A DNA stretch of 51,066 nucleotides from Brevinema_A sp051649605 (GTDB lineage Bacteria; Spirochaetota; Brevinematia; Brevinematales; Brevinemataceae). The notes under the pieces were generated by a model, which ran no database searches, was not told where the DNA came from, and saw only the letters and a list, made by a program, of their open reading frames with translations. The stretch's first letter is position 1, and the number at the start of each line of letters is the position of its first letter. The DNA is taken from assembly GCA_051649605.1 (NCBI GenBank), contig JBOFHK010000030.1, forward strand, positions 1 through 51,066, read 5' to 3'. Below, piece by piece: positions 1 to 7,827 of this stretch. Position numbers and translations under genes: made by a program.

Positions 1-104
1 TAAAATAATAAAATAGGGATTGTAAAGCTAAAAAAATATGGTATAATTAAATTAAATATAATCAATATTATCTTAAAAAAAGATGAAAAAAATGCAAAAA
101 AAAG

Positions 105-133
105 TTGACATAAAAAATAAAAGTCCCTATGAT
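105..133 (+). promoter_or_regulatory. Consensus sigma-70 promoter
   Basis: TTGACA at 105-110, a 17-bp spacer and TATGAT at 128-133. Predicted start near 140, that is, inside the 7-bp tandem repeat. A weaker upstream promoter (TTGTAA 20-25, 16 bp, TATAAT 42-47) points the same way. Confidence 0.65.
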
Positions 134-135
134 AT

Positions 136-175
136 AGCAACCAGCAACCAGCAACCAGCAACCAGCAACCAGCAA
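136..175 (+). repeat. 7-bp tandem repeat, unit AGCAACC, 5.7 copies
   Basis: Five exact copies of AGCAACC followed by AGCAA, with no mismatches. The array starts a few bases downstream of a consensus -10 element, so it would form the 5' end of the transcript. The unit is C-rich and hardly able to fold, unlike the AT-rich surroundings. Copy number could vary by slipped-strand mispairing. Confidence 0.9.
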
Positions 176-208
176 GTGATCTAAGCGACCATTTTTGTAT
201 TCTAATTC

Positions 209-246
209 AAAGGCATGATAAGAAAAATTTTCTTATCATGCCTTTT
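209..246 (+). terminator. Strong hairpin, terminator or attenuator
   Basis: Left arm 209-227 (AAAGGCATGATAAGAAAAA) pairs perfectly with 228-246. The U-tract is short (TTTT, then CGC), so termination may be partial. There is no gene between the promoter at 105-133 and this hairpin, so it either ends a short RNA of about 105 nt or attenuates the barrel/sialidase transcript. Confidence 0.5.
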
Positions 247-280
247 CGCATTTTAAATCGTAGTTCTTTTCACAGGAAGT

Positions 281-352
281 ATGCTCCGGAATTCTGTTTT
301 TATAAAGATATTCACGCCCCTTAGTTTTTTGTGTCCATTTTACAAAAACTAA
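281..352 (+). CDS. Possible 23-codon leader peptide
   Basis: ATG at 281 is preceded by AGGAAG (274-279), which is close to the start codon. The reading frame stays open for 23 codons (MLRNSVFIKIFTPLSFLCPF and three more residues) and stops at TAA 350-352. That stop overlaps the AAGGAG ribosome site (351-356) of the next gene, and the ORF runs through the whole hairpin that would hide that site. This arrangement suggests translational coupling, in which ribosomes on the leader melt the hairpin. The peptide has no recognisable function. The frame may be fortuitous in AT-rich DNA, so confidence is low. Confidence 0.3.
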   Translation: MLRNSVFIKIFTPLSFLCPFYKN

Positions 353-354
353 GG
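319..354 (+). promoter_or_regulatory. Hairpin sequestering a ribosome binding site
   Basis: CCTTAGTTTTT (319-329) is the exact complement of AAAAACTAAGG (344-354), with a 14-nt loop that can pair a little further. The 3' arm includes AAGG of the AAGGAG ribosome site (351-356) for the ATG at 362. No T-run follows, so control of translation (coupling, RNA thermometer or ligand) is more likely than termination. Confidence 0.5.
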
Positions 355-361
355 AGTGTTT

Positions 362-1282
362 ATGAAAAAAATTATACTATTCAGCATTGCAATTTTTATG
401 ATACAAGGGGTATCGTATACACAACTAATCTTACCCTCAACAGAAGCTGTCCGAGGAATACATATCTATTTGGAAGGTAATTCAGGAACGCTCGTTGATA
501 ACACATCAGGCTATTTTTCAGGGAATGAAATAGAATTAGGATTACAATATTATCAAAGTTTTACAGCGGTACCGTGGTTGAAGATGATTATTCAAGGAGC
601 GGTATTAGGGAGTTTCTCGGTAAATAATATCAATTTAAATAATAAGCCTGATTCATCGATCAATTCTGACTGGCAATATAATGGTAGAAATAATGCTGGA
701 ATAGGTATAAAAGATATTGAAATAGGATTAGAGTTTGCCTCGTATTATTATTTTGGAGTCAATCATAATTTTTTACTCAAAAATTTATTTGTTCTACCTT
801 TTCAGATTGCTGGGGATCATCGAATTACCGTCTATAGTGAATTGGATATCCAGCCATTTTATATTGGGACGATTAAAAACACCTCTGACCCAAGTTTAGA
901 AGCTTCAGGAGTACAAAATAGCCCCCATTTGGATTTATTTTCGATAGGTCTTGAGTATCAGGTTAATTTTGCAAGAGCGTGGAGCTATAGCACAAAAATT
1001 GCTCTTCGTTCTTCGGGAGCTAGTGCGACTATTTCGGGGTCAACTCTGCCTAATGTATGGGAAGTTGACTCTTTGACAGCGTTTATTTCGAATATGCACC
1101 TAAGATGGGATAATACTATGCATTTTAAAATGGACAATGGTTTTTATATATGGGGATCAATTCGTTATCAAATTGATCGTCTGGTTCCTCATCCTAGACA
1201 AACGGAAGTACAGCAATTGATCGGTAAAACACTACATGATGTTTATTTACATTTTGGATTAGGATACCAATTTTCTATCTAG
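362..1282 (+). CDS. Exported protein, probable outer-membrane beta-barrel
   Basis: 306 residues, family not recognised. The N-terminus MKKIILFSIAIFMIQGVSYT looks like a signal peptide cleaved near residue 21-22. The rest is rich in alternating hydrophobic and polar stretches with many aromatic and Gly residues and no hydrophobic helix. The chain ends in YLHFGLGYQFSI, an amphipathic strand with an aromatic near the C-terminus as in outer-membrane barrels. ATG 362 is chosen because AAGGAG lies five bases upstream; a GTG at 356 in the same frame would overlap that site. The sialidase gene follows after 27 bases, so the two are probably co-transcribed. A role as porin or surface anchor for released sugars is inference only. 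Confidence 0.6.
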   Translation: MKKIILFSIAIFMIQGVSYTQLILPSTEAVRGIHIYLEGNSGTLVDNTSGYFSGNEIELGLQYYQSFTAVPWLKMIIQGAVLGSFSVNNINLNNKPDSSINSDWQYNGRNNAGIGIKDIEIGLEFASYYYFGVNHNFLLKNLFVLPFQIAGDHRITVYSELDIQPFYIGTIKNTSDPSLEASGVQNSPHLDLFSIGLEYQVNFARAWSYSTKIALRSSGASATISGSTLPNVWEVDSLTAFISNMHLRWDNTMHFKMDNGFYIWGSIRYQIDRLVPHPRQTEVQQLIGKTLHDVYLHFGLGYQFSI

Positions 1283-1309
1283 TGGTGTGTCAAATATCAG
1301 GAGAATACA

Positions 1310-3154
1310 ATGAAGAAAAACTTATTATTTTTAAATTTATTAATAGCTATTACCGCTTGTTCAAAAGCTGGTAGTAATGTAGGGATTGACGGAGGCGGTG
1401 ATGCCCTAGCTGGTGATGTTACTCGAGAATTTAAAGGGATTATTAGATCTCTAAGACCAAATAATGCTCTTAATCTCATGCATCAGAACGAATCAGGAGC
1501 GACGAGTCAGTCTTATCGTATTCCTGCGGTTATTTTAACAAAAAACAATCGCTTGATCGTTACTTCTGATGCTCGTTGGGGAGGTTCGGCAGATTCGGCT
1601 AATAATATTGACTCGGTTTATCGTTATAGTGATGACGGAGGTCAAACTTGGACTCCAATTAAATTTTTCCAACATTTCGATGATTTTGCCGATGTCAATA
1701 ATAGAGAAACAGGGGGAGATCAATCACAGCAGACTTTTAGTGCTTCGTTCATTGATCCTGGGATCGTTGAAGCTCCTAATGGGGATATTGTTGCGATTAC
1801 AACGGTATTTCCATGGGGAGGCGGATTATTTAATAATGCTCCAGGGCAGACCAAAATCTCCCCTATTAGTCCTTACTTCCGAGACGGATTAGAAACTTAT
1901 CTTCGTTTGAGGCATAAAGATAACACAGGAGATCGAACTATCGAATCTACCTATGAATATCGAGTAAAATTATCTGGAAACTGGAGTGATGGGGAATTAA
2001 GAGATGTTACCCTTGCTGATGGATCACCTATTATTGATTCGGATAAACAATTTAAAGTCGATAAATTTTATGATGTCTATCACCTTAATGGTACAAGAGT
2101 AATGGTCGATCAGTACACCAAAGGTAATTCTACTAACTCGCTTGAAAAAAGTGGTGCAAAAATAGAAGTAAATCTTCTATATTACGAAAGCCCTTATCAT
2201 GTAACTCCGAGAAATATGCTTTTTATGGCTCGTAGCACCAATGGGGGAGCGACTTTTGCTAAGCCTTTTGATGTTTCTTGGCATGTTTTTCATGAGAGTA
2301 TTATGATTGATCGTAAACAGTGGTTTACTGGGGTTTCTCCAGGAGTAGGATTTAAAGATAGAAAAGGGCGAATTTTATTTGCGATTCAACAAGTTCCTAA
2401 TGTTGGTGGTAACGGAGCTAACGGTTGTCAAGCGATCTCTATGTATTCTGATGATAACGGAAATACATGGAAACTAGGAATAAATACTATCAATCTAAGA
2501 CCTGCAGGACAACCAAGTATTGACCGTTTTTCGGAATCCCAGTACCTAGCGACCCCTGACCCCAATCAATTAATCTTAATAGGACGAACGAAACCAAATC
2601 GTAAAGTTATGTATGCGGTATCGATGGATCGAGGAATAAAATGGTCTGACCCTACCAATACTGTTTTGGGGCAATGTGGAAACATTGGATCGATGGTAGG
2701 AGCTGCTAATCTTTATAAATCAACTCTTTTTGGACAACCAATGATTGCGATTACCCATGTTGGCAATGCTTCAGCACAAAATGATGCTATTAATATTGTT
2801 GGTCGGCAAAAAGGGACAATGTCTCTTGGTTATCTTAAAGAAGGTGGAGAGAATGGTAATATTTCTTTCGAGGGTAGGAAAGTTTGGGTACCTACTTTTG
2901 ATGGGGCACAATATGATGTAAACCATACTTTTAGTGAGGGAGATAACCGTTTTTGGACTTACGCCAATAATAGTAATCCTCGAGAAGAATTTGCCTATTC
3001 CATGCCGATTGAGCTTCCTAATGGGAATATTGGTTGGTTTTATGAAGGGCAAGGCTATCAAGGAGGACGTGCAAATCCAAGTTATATCTCTTGGCAGGAA
3101 GTACGCTTAGATCGTACGGGGGGAGAAACTTCTCCGATCTTTAGCCGTCCTTAA
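1310..3154 (+). CDS. nanH: Exo-alpha-sialidase, lipoprotein
   Basis: 614 residues, GH33-type sialidase that would release terminal sialic acid from host glycoconjugates at the cell surface. A lipoprotein signal (AITAC, lipidated Cys about 17) opens the protein. The YRIP motif lies at 69-72 with R70 as the expected first carboxylate-binding Arg. Four Asp-box (BNR) repeats are visible: SDDGGQTW (107-114), STNGGATF (309-316), SDDNGNTW (380-387) and a degenerate SMDRGIKW (438-445). A long stretch between the first two boxes resembles the extra domain inserted in some bacterial sialidases. The likely catalytic Tyr is near 563 (FAYSMPIE). It follows the barrel gene in one transcript and ends at a hairpin. 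Confidence 0.9.
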   Translation: MKKNLLFLNLLIAITACSKAGSNVGIDGGGDALAGDVTREFKGIIRSLRPNNALNLMHQNESGATSQSYRIPAVILTKNNRLIVTSDARWGGSADSANNIDSVYRYSDDGGQTWTPIKFFQHFDDFADVNNRETGGDQSQQTFSASFIDPGIVEAPNGDIVAITTVFPWGGGLFNNAPGQTKISPISPYFRDGLETYLRLRHKDNTGDRTIESTYEYRVKLSGNWSDGELRDVTLADGSPIIDSDKQFKVDKFYDVYHLNGTRVMVDQYTKGNSTNSLEKSGAKIEVNLLYYESPYHVTPRNMLFMARSTNGGATFAKPFDVSWHVFHESIMIDRKQWFTGVSPGVGFKDRKGRILFAIQQVPNVGGNGANGCQAISMYSDDNGNTWKLGINTINLRPAGQPSIDRFSESQYLATPDPNQLILIGRTKPNRKVMYAVSMDRGIKWSDPTNTVLGQCGNIGSMVGAANLYKSTLFGQPMIAITHVGNASAQNDAINIVGRQKGTMSLGYLKEGGENGNISFEGRKVWVPTFDGAQYDVNHTFSEGDNRFWTYANNSNPREEFAYSMPIELPNGNIGWFYEGQGYQGGRANPSYISWQEVRLDRTGGETSPIFSRP

Positions 3155-3192
3155 CATTTTATAGAATATAAACTCTCTATTTTTGTGTAGTA

Positions 3193-3220
3193 GGGGTCTC
3201 TGGAATAATTCCAAAGACCC
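3193..3220. terminator. Hairpin between convergent genes
   Basis: GGGTCT-C-TGGAAT pairs with ATTCCA-A-AGACCC, a 12-bp stem with one internal mismatch. It lies between the end of the sialidase gene and the end of the minus-strand SDR gene and could stop transcription from both sides. The T-run is weak. Confidence 0.5.
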
Positions 3221-3252
3221 TTATTGCACGTTTAGATAGGATATACAAATAG

Positions 3253-4110
3253 CTATACACCTGAATATGCTGAAAATCCACCATCAATAGGCATATTAAT
3301 ACCACTGACAAATCCACTGGCTTCATCAGAAGCTAAGTAGAGGATTGCACCGATTAAATCTTGAGGGACACCGAACTTGCCCATGGGAGTCCCTAAAATG
3401 ATTTTTTTTGCTCGAGGAGAATAAGAACCATCATCATTGTGAAGTAGTTTGTAATTTTGATGAGTTTCAAAGAACCCAGGAGCGATTGCATTAACACGAA
3501 TACCAACGGGGGCGAGATGGGTAGCAAGCCATTGGGTAAAATTACTGACGGCTGCTTTTCCAGCACTATACATAGGGATTTTGGTTAGAGGGATAAAAGC
3601 GTTCATCGATGATATGTTGATAATATTTCCTTTTTGGGCTTTGACCATTTCTTCCCCAAATACTTGACAAGGAAGAATCGTCCCAAAAAGGTTGAGATCC
3701 ATAACCCATTTCATATTGTCCAAAGGAAGGTCAAAAAAAGTAACATCGCCTTCTTTTTTGTTTTTAAGAGTTTCTGGGGTACAGTTTTCCATGGTGGTAG
3801 TCGCTAGAGGAGAATTACCACCTGCTCCGTTGATTAAGAGGTCGATTTTCCCCCAAGTTTTTAGGATATGATTTTTGGCAGTGATAATTTCTTCTTTGTT
3901 AAGAACATCAAAAACGACAGGGAGTGCCATCCCGCCGAGATTTGTTATTTCGGTAACAACGTTTTGAGCAGATTCTAAAGAACGATCGGCAATAGCAACT
4001 TTTGCTCCGCATAGGGCAAGAGCTTTTGCCATTTCGCTACAGAGGATTCCACCAGCACCAGTAATGATAACGACTTCATCTGTGAGGTTGACTTTGATTG
4101 GTAGTTGCAT
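3253..4110 (-). CDS. uxuB: SDR oxidoreductase, probable D-mannonate (fructuronate) oxidoreductase
   Basis: 285 residues, classical short-chain dehydrogenase. NAD-binding TGAGGILC at 17-24, NGAGG at 94-98, Ser 167/168 and the catalytic YSAGK at 181-185 are all present. It resembles the SDR-type mannonate oxidoreductase of B. subtilis (YjmF/UxuB), which reduces D-fructuronate to D-mannonate, rather than the long-chain E. coli UxuB. Context supports this: it is the last gene of the sugar-acid operon, 14 bases after KDPG aldolase, and the genome also has mannonate dehydratase (44916-45962). A gluconate 5-dehydrogenase-type activity is the main alternative. Confidence 0.75.
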   Translation of the reverse strand: MQLPIKVNLTDEVVIITGAGGILCSEMAKALALCGAKVAIADRSLESAQNVVTEITNLGGMALPVVFDVLNKEEIITAKNHILKTWGKIDLLINGAGGNSPLATTTMENCTPETLKNKKEGDVTFFDLPLDNMKWVMDLNLFGTILPCQVFGEEMVKAQKGNIINISSMNAFIPLTKIPMYSAGKAAVSNFTQWLATHLAPVGIRVNAIAPGFFETHQNYKLLHNDDGSYSPRAKKIILGTPMGKFGVPQDLIGAILYLASDEASGFVSGINMPIDGGFSAYSGV

Positions 4111-4124
4111 GATTTTTCCTTATA

Positions 4125-4751
4125 TTATTTATTTTGTAGAATAGCATGAGCTTCTTGGAAGCGTTTGGTTAATTCATGCCAATCTTTTTTCTCAAGAATC
4201 TCTCTTGAACAGAGCCAAGATCCCCCACAGGCAAATACATTACTTTCGTTTAGGTATTCACGGACATTGTTAATGTTGACTCCGCCAAGGGGCATGAAGG
4301 TAATACCTTGATGGGAATAGACAGGTTTCATAGCTTGTAACCACTTAACACCGCCAAAAACAGAAGCTGGGAAAAACTTAATATATTTGTGTCCATAGGC
4401 CATACATTGTTCGATCTCTGCGGCGGTTACTGCTCCGGGGATGTAATGGTATCCTTTTTGTTGGGCGTGTTCGAGTAACGAAGGTTGAAATCCTGGACTA
4501 ATAAGAATATTAGTCCCCAAGGCGAGGATCCGTTCTGCTTGTTCAGTCGAAAATACGGTTGCAGCAGCTCGTGGAAGGGTAGGATAATCGTTGGCCAAGA
4601 TTTCTAAGGCTTTATAGGCGTACTCAGTACGCATGGTTAGTTCTAGGGCGGGAAGGTATTCTAAACACAATTCTGCAATACAACGAATTTCTTCTTCTGT
4701 TTCCACCACAGCTACAGGGATAATAGGTACTGAAATATATTTTTCAAACAT
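4125..4751 (-). CDS. eda: KDPG/KHG aldolase
   Basis: 208 residues, usual length for the family. It cleaves 2-keto-3-deoxy-6-phosphogluconate to pyruvate and glyceraldehyde-3-phosphate, the last step of hexuronate breakdown. E37 and R41 lie in LELTMRTE, the Schiff-base lysine is K125 in YIKFFPA, and the phosphate loop residues LGGVN and CGGSWL follow. The start has a good ribosome site (AAGGAG, 8 bases from ATG). It lies 33 bases downstream of the threonate-dehydrogenase-like gene and after KDG kinase in the same operon, which supplies its substrate. Confidence 0.9.
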   Translation of the reverse strand: MFEKYISVPIIPVAVVETEEEIRCIAELCLEYLPALELTMRTEYAYKALEILANDYPTLPRAAATVFSTEQAERILALGTNILISPGFQPSLLEHAQQKGYHYIPGAVTAAEIEQCMAYGHKYIKFFPASVFGGVKWLQAMKPVYSHQGITFMPLGGVNINNVREYLNESNVFACGGSWLCSREILEKKDWHELTKRFQEAHAILQNK

Positions 4752-4784
4752 TTAGGATCTCCTTTATCTATTATTAGTAATATG

Positions 4785-5648
4785 TTACCATTCAACGTTG
4801 AGTAATTTAATTGCGGCTACAGGTGATAGCTCCCCTAAACCTTCTTGTTGACTTTTTAGGTACATTTTATAGGCTTCTTCAACAATGGGGGCTTGATAGT
4901 CTAAACTTTTTGCTAATTCTACGACTAGCCGTAAATCTTTTTCGGTAACGTTCACAGAGCTATGAGGGGTATAATCTTTTTCGATCAATAGAGGGGCAAA
5001 AGTCTCAAAAATTTTAGAAGTGCCAGCAGAGTTTTTGACGACTTCTAAAAAGTAAGAGGGATCTAAACCTGCTTTTTTACATAATCCTAGGGCTTCTACA
5101 GTTAGGGCGATATGAGTACTAGCAAGATGCTGATGGATGACTTTTAAGGTACTCCCCATACCACATTCGTTACCGACTCGGTAAATTAAGGAACTAAAAG
5201 TCTCCAAAACTTTTTGACATTTTTCAATATCTTGGGAATCTCCACTCAACATTAGAGTAAGTGTACCGTTTTGAGCCCCTTTATGCCCTCCACTGACTGG
5301 AGAATCTAGTAATCCTACTCCAAACTTTTTTAATTTGAGTGCAAGTTCTTTGATATAGGTGGGAGGGAGCGTACTTGTTGAAATAATGATACAATTCTTT
5401 TTTAATTTTGTTATTATATTATCGTTTAAAATACTCTCTACTTGATGAGCTTCAACGACCATAATAATGAGAATATCTAATTCTGGAGCAATGTCCAATA
5501 AATGAGTACAGGTTTTTAATCCTTCGGAATGAAGGGCTTGTACTCTTTCTTGATTGTGATCGAATCCGTAGACTTCATATCCTGCTTTAAGAATATGTTT
5601 CACCATAGCAGCTCCCATGGCTCCTAATCCAACAAAAGCAATTTTCAT
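4785..5648 (-). CDS. 3-hydroxyacid dehydrogenase, L-threonate dehydrogenase-like
   Basis: 287 residues, 3-hydroxyisobutyrate dehydrogenase superfamily. Rossmann GLGAMG at 7-12, the substrate loop DSPVSGGHKGAQNGT at about 115-129 and the catalytic Lys 169 in STLKVIHQHLAS. The family usually has KLVNN after this Lys; IHQ in place of VNN is the pattern of L-threonate 2-dehydrogenases (LtnD). This suggests oxidation of a short sugar acid such as L-threonate, but the usual partners (OtnK, OtnC) are absent. It is separated from the upstream operon genes by 107 bases that contain direct repeats, so it may start a sub-operon with eda and the SDR gene. Tartronate-semialdehyde reductase is the alternative. 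Confidence 0.7.
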   Translation of the reverse strand: MKIAFVGLGAMGAAMVKHILKAGYEVYGFDHNQERVQALHSEGLKTCTHLLDIAPELDILIIMVVEAHQVESILNDNIITKLKKNCIIISTSTLPPTYIKELALKLKKFGVGLLDSPVSGGHKGAQNGTLTLMLSGDSQDIEKCQKVLETFSSLIYRVGNECGMGSTLKVIHQHLASTHIALTVEALGLCKKAGLDPSYFLEVVKNSAGTSKIFETFAPLLIEKDYTPHSSVNVTEKDLRLVVELAKSLDYQAPIVEEAYKMYLKSQQEGLGELSPVAAIKLLNVEW

Positions 5649-5686
5649 GAGGAGTCCTCCTTTGTTATGATGATTTTATTAATATA

Positions 5687-5718
5687 TTAGTACTTAAGTG
5701 TTTTTTATAAGTACTTAA
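5687..5718. promoter_or_regulatory. Paired AGTACTTAA repeats, candidate operator inside the operon
   Basis: AGTACTTAA occurs at 5689-5697 and again at 5710-5718, exactly 21 bp (two helical turns) apart. The second copy is part of the perfect palindrome TAAGTACTTA (5708-5717), and ACTTAAGT at 5692-5699 is also palindromic. They lie in the only long gap (107 bp) of an otherwise tightly packed operon, upstream of the threonate-dehydrogenase-like gene. I could not assign a clear promoter here. Confidence 0.35.
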
Positions 5719-5755
5719 ATTACTGTCTTAGTTGTATTTTCTAAGGATCAAGAAT

Positions 5756-6763
5756 TTATGAATGTAAGATTTGATAGACAGATTCATAAATCAATACACC
5801 GTTTTTTAAACTTTCTTGGTAGCGAAGCTCTTCGGGTTCTCCAGCGACGACAAGAGGAGCATTTCCAGGAGCGGGAACAGCGTTTTTGATTTCTTCGAAG
5901 AGTTTGTCGGTACTTTGTAGGTAAATATCTGCTGCTCCGAAGGCATTAGGATCCATAAAAAATAAAAACCCTCCGACATTGCGGTATTTATCTAAATCAC
6001 CGTACATAGAAGTAATATGAGGCCCAAAAGCTCCAGTAAAGAATCCTGTAAAACCTTCAACCATGGTTGCGATCGCCGTACCTTTATAGCCGGCCATAGG
6101 AGAGACAGCGACGACTTTAAAAGGGTCTATGGTTGGAAGTCCTTGGGTATCAACCCCCCAAGTACTAGGAATTTTTTCTACTCCGCCTTCTCGTGCGGCT
6201 AATACTTTCCCAAAAGCAACCTCACTAGTCGCCATATCAATAATAATACGATACTTTTTTCCTGGAAATCCAAAAGCGATAGGATTTGTACCAAAATAAG
6301 GTTTTTCTGCCCCAAAAGGAACGACACATTTATCGGTATTCACAAAGACCATCGCAATCATTCCTTCTTTTACAGCCATCTCAATATAGTAAGAAAGCGC
6401 TCCGCAATGACTAGCATTTTGAACGGATACGGCAAAAATTCCTGTTTCTTTAACCCTGTTGAGGGCTTCAATTGTGGCTTTTTTCATACCAACATGCCCC
6501 ATACCACCATCAACATCCATGATGGCACAGGATTTACTTGTTAATTTGAATTGATAATCAGCGTTAAGATTAATCCCACCGTATTTGATTCGATTAAGAT
6601 AGTGTTCGAGTCTGATAGTACCATGAGAACGAACACCTCGGGCATCTCCATGGGCTAATATCTCAGCAACAATATCAGCGTCATTACGGGGTAACCCTCC
6701 CTGTGTAAGTTTATCAGAGGTTTTTTGTACTAGCTCTTGATATGAGATTATTTTATCTGCCAT
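5756..6763 (-). CDS. LDH2/MDH family oxidoreductase, YjmC-like
   Basis: 335 residues from the chosen ATG; a start 13 codons upstream also exists, but AAGGAG lies six bases before this one. The family (malate, L-lactate, ureidoglycolate and 2,3-diketo-L-gulonate dehydrogenases) is shown by the catalytic-His region GVRSHGTIRL, QNASHCGAL, FGTNPIAFG and DMATSEVAFGKV. B. subtilis carries the homologue yjmC next to yjmD and uxuA in its exu locus, matching this setting, but its substrate is not established. It lies 22 bases after the zinc dehydrogenase gene. An NAD(P)-dependent 2-keto acid reductase of the sugar-acid pathway is my best description. Confidence 0.75.
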   Translation of the reverse strand: MADKIISYQELVQKTSDKLTQGGLPRNDADIVAEILAHGDARGVRSHGTIRLEHYLNRIKYGGINLNADYQFKLTSKSCAIMDVDGGMGHVGMKKATIEALNRVKETGIFAVSVQNASHCGALSYYIEMAVKEGMIAMVFVNTDKCVVPFGAEKPYFGTNPIAFGFPGKKYRIIIDMATSEVAFGKVLAAREGGVEKIPSTWGVDTQGLPTIDPFKVVAVSPMAGYKGTAIATMVEGFTGFFTGAFGPHITSMYGDLDKYRNVGGFLFFMDPNAFGAADIYLQSTDKLFEEIKNAVPAPGNAPLVVAGEPEELRYQESLKNGVLIYESVYQILHS

Positions 6764-6785
6764 AGGTAGCTCCTTATTAAAATAT

Positions 6786-7808
6786 TTATAAAGTCCAATC
6801 AAGTAATATTTTACAGCATTGATTAGGAGAATTTTCCATTAATGCGATACCTTCTTTTACTTGATCGAAGGGAAATACATGAGAAATTAGTAATTCAGGG
6901 TGGACTTGTTTGTTTTCAAACCACTTGATAACTTCTGGAAAACGGAATGTTTGATGGCGACATCCGACGATATCTAATTCTTTCTTTGTAATATCCAGAG
7001 CTGAAATTTGAGCTAAATCTGGTGAAAAAGATAAAGAGGCGACACGTCCTGCTGGTGCAGCCATTCTGATTGCTTGAGCAAAAGTTTGAGGAATACAGAC
7101 TGCGTCGGCAATAATGTTAGGCCCAAATCCCCCAGTGATTTTTTTAATCTCTTCTTCAAGATTGGGAAGATTAGCGTTGAAGGTATAATCTGCTCCTAGT
7201 TTTTTGGCTAATTCTAGTCGAGAATCTACTAAATCTGTTGCTATTACTATTGCGCTATAGACATTTTTTGCTACGTCGATAATGGTTAAGCCAATAGGTC
7301 CCGCTCCCATGACCCAAAATATATCACCTTTTTGAACACGGGTACGATAACAAACCTGAGCAGCAATAGAATAAGGTTCGATTAATGCAGCGTCCTTTAG
7401 GGCGATTGAAGAGGGAACTTTATGAACGGATATTTCGGGATAACTAGTTTCTTCTCTAAAACAACCGTCCACATGGCAACCTCGAGATTTCATAGTGAAG
7501 CAGGCATTGGGGCGACCGTTTTTACAAGAATAACACTCTCCACAGGCTTTTAAGGGTTCTCCAACAACAATATCGCCAATTTTAAACTTGGTAACATCAG
7601 AACCCAGAGCAATAATTTCTCCAACCCCTTCATGTCCGATAATACGAGGGTATTGAGCGACGGGGAGTGTTCCATGATAAAAATGAATGTCTGAACCACA
7701 GATCCCTGTGTATTTCATTTTTACTTTAACTTCATTTTTTTGTAGGGTTGGCGAAATAGAATCAATAATTTCTATTGTTTTTTTATGGGGTACATTAATA
7801 GCTTTCAT
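6786..7808 (-). CDS. Zinc-dependent sugar/polyol dehydrogenase, YjmD-like
   Basis: 340 residues, medium-chain dehydrogenase. Catalytic zinc ligands C37 and H59-E60 (GHE), structural zinc cysteines C89, C92, C95 and C103, and a Rossmann turn GAGPIG near 169 are all intact. The sequence type is that of RspB/YjjN/YjmD enzymes; some relatives oxidise L-galactonate to tagaturonate or L-gulonate to fructuronate. Placed between KDG kinase and the YjmC-like gene, as its homologue is in the B. subtilis exu region. I infer that it feeds aldonates into the hexuronate pathway; substrate specificity cannot be read from the sequence. Confidence 0.75.
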   Translation of the reverse strand: MKAINVPHKKTIEIIDSISPTLQKNEVKVKMKYTGICGSDIHFYHGTLPVAQYPRIIGHEGVGEIIALGSDVTKFKIGDIVVGEPLKACGECYSCKNGRPNACFTMKSRGCHVDGCFREETSYPEISVHKVPSSIALKDAALIEPYSIAAQVCYRTRVQKGDIFWVMGAGPIGLTIIDVAKNVYSAIVIATDLVDSRLELAKKLGADYTFNANLPNLEEEIKKITGGFGPNIIADAVCIPQTFAQAIRMAAPAGRVASLSFSPDLAQISALDITKKELDIVGCRHQTFRFPEVIKWFENKQVHPELLISHVFPFDQVKEGIALMENSPNQCCKILLDWTL

Positions 7809-7827
7809 GGTATATCCTTAAAAAAAT

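Larger units (their letters stand above)
1..361 (+). other. Non-coding leader region upstream of the barrel/sialidase pair
   Basis: No long gene is present. In order the region holds a promoter-like pair (TTGTAA at 20-25, TATAAT at 42-47), a near-perfect consensus promoter (105-133), a 7-bp tandem repeat (136-175), a strong hairpin (209-246), a possible 23-codon leader ORF (281-352) and a hairpin (319-354) whose 3' arm contains the ribosome binding site of the next gene. I see no convincing promoter between the first hairpin and the gene at 362, so transcripts of that gene probably run through these elements. Confidence 0.6.

Noticed and set aside
136..175. CRISPR-like repeat array
   Set aside because: The unit is only 7 bp with no spacers; it is a simple tandem repeat.
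1569..1892. 107-codon ORF inside the sialidase gene
   Set aside because: It is an out-of-frame shadow of a well-supported sialidase and looks unlike a real protein.
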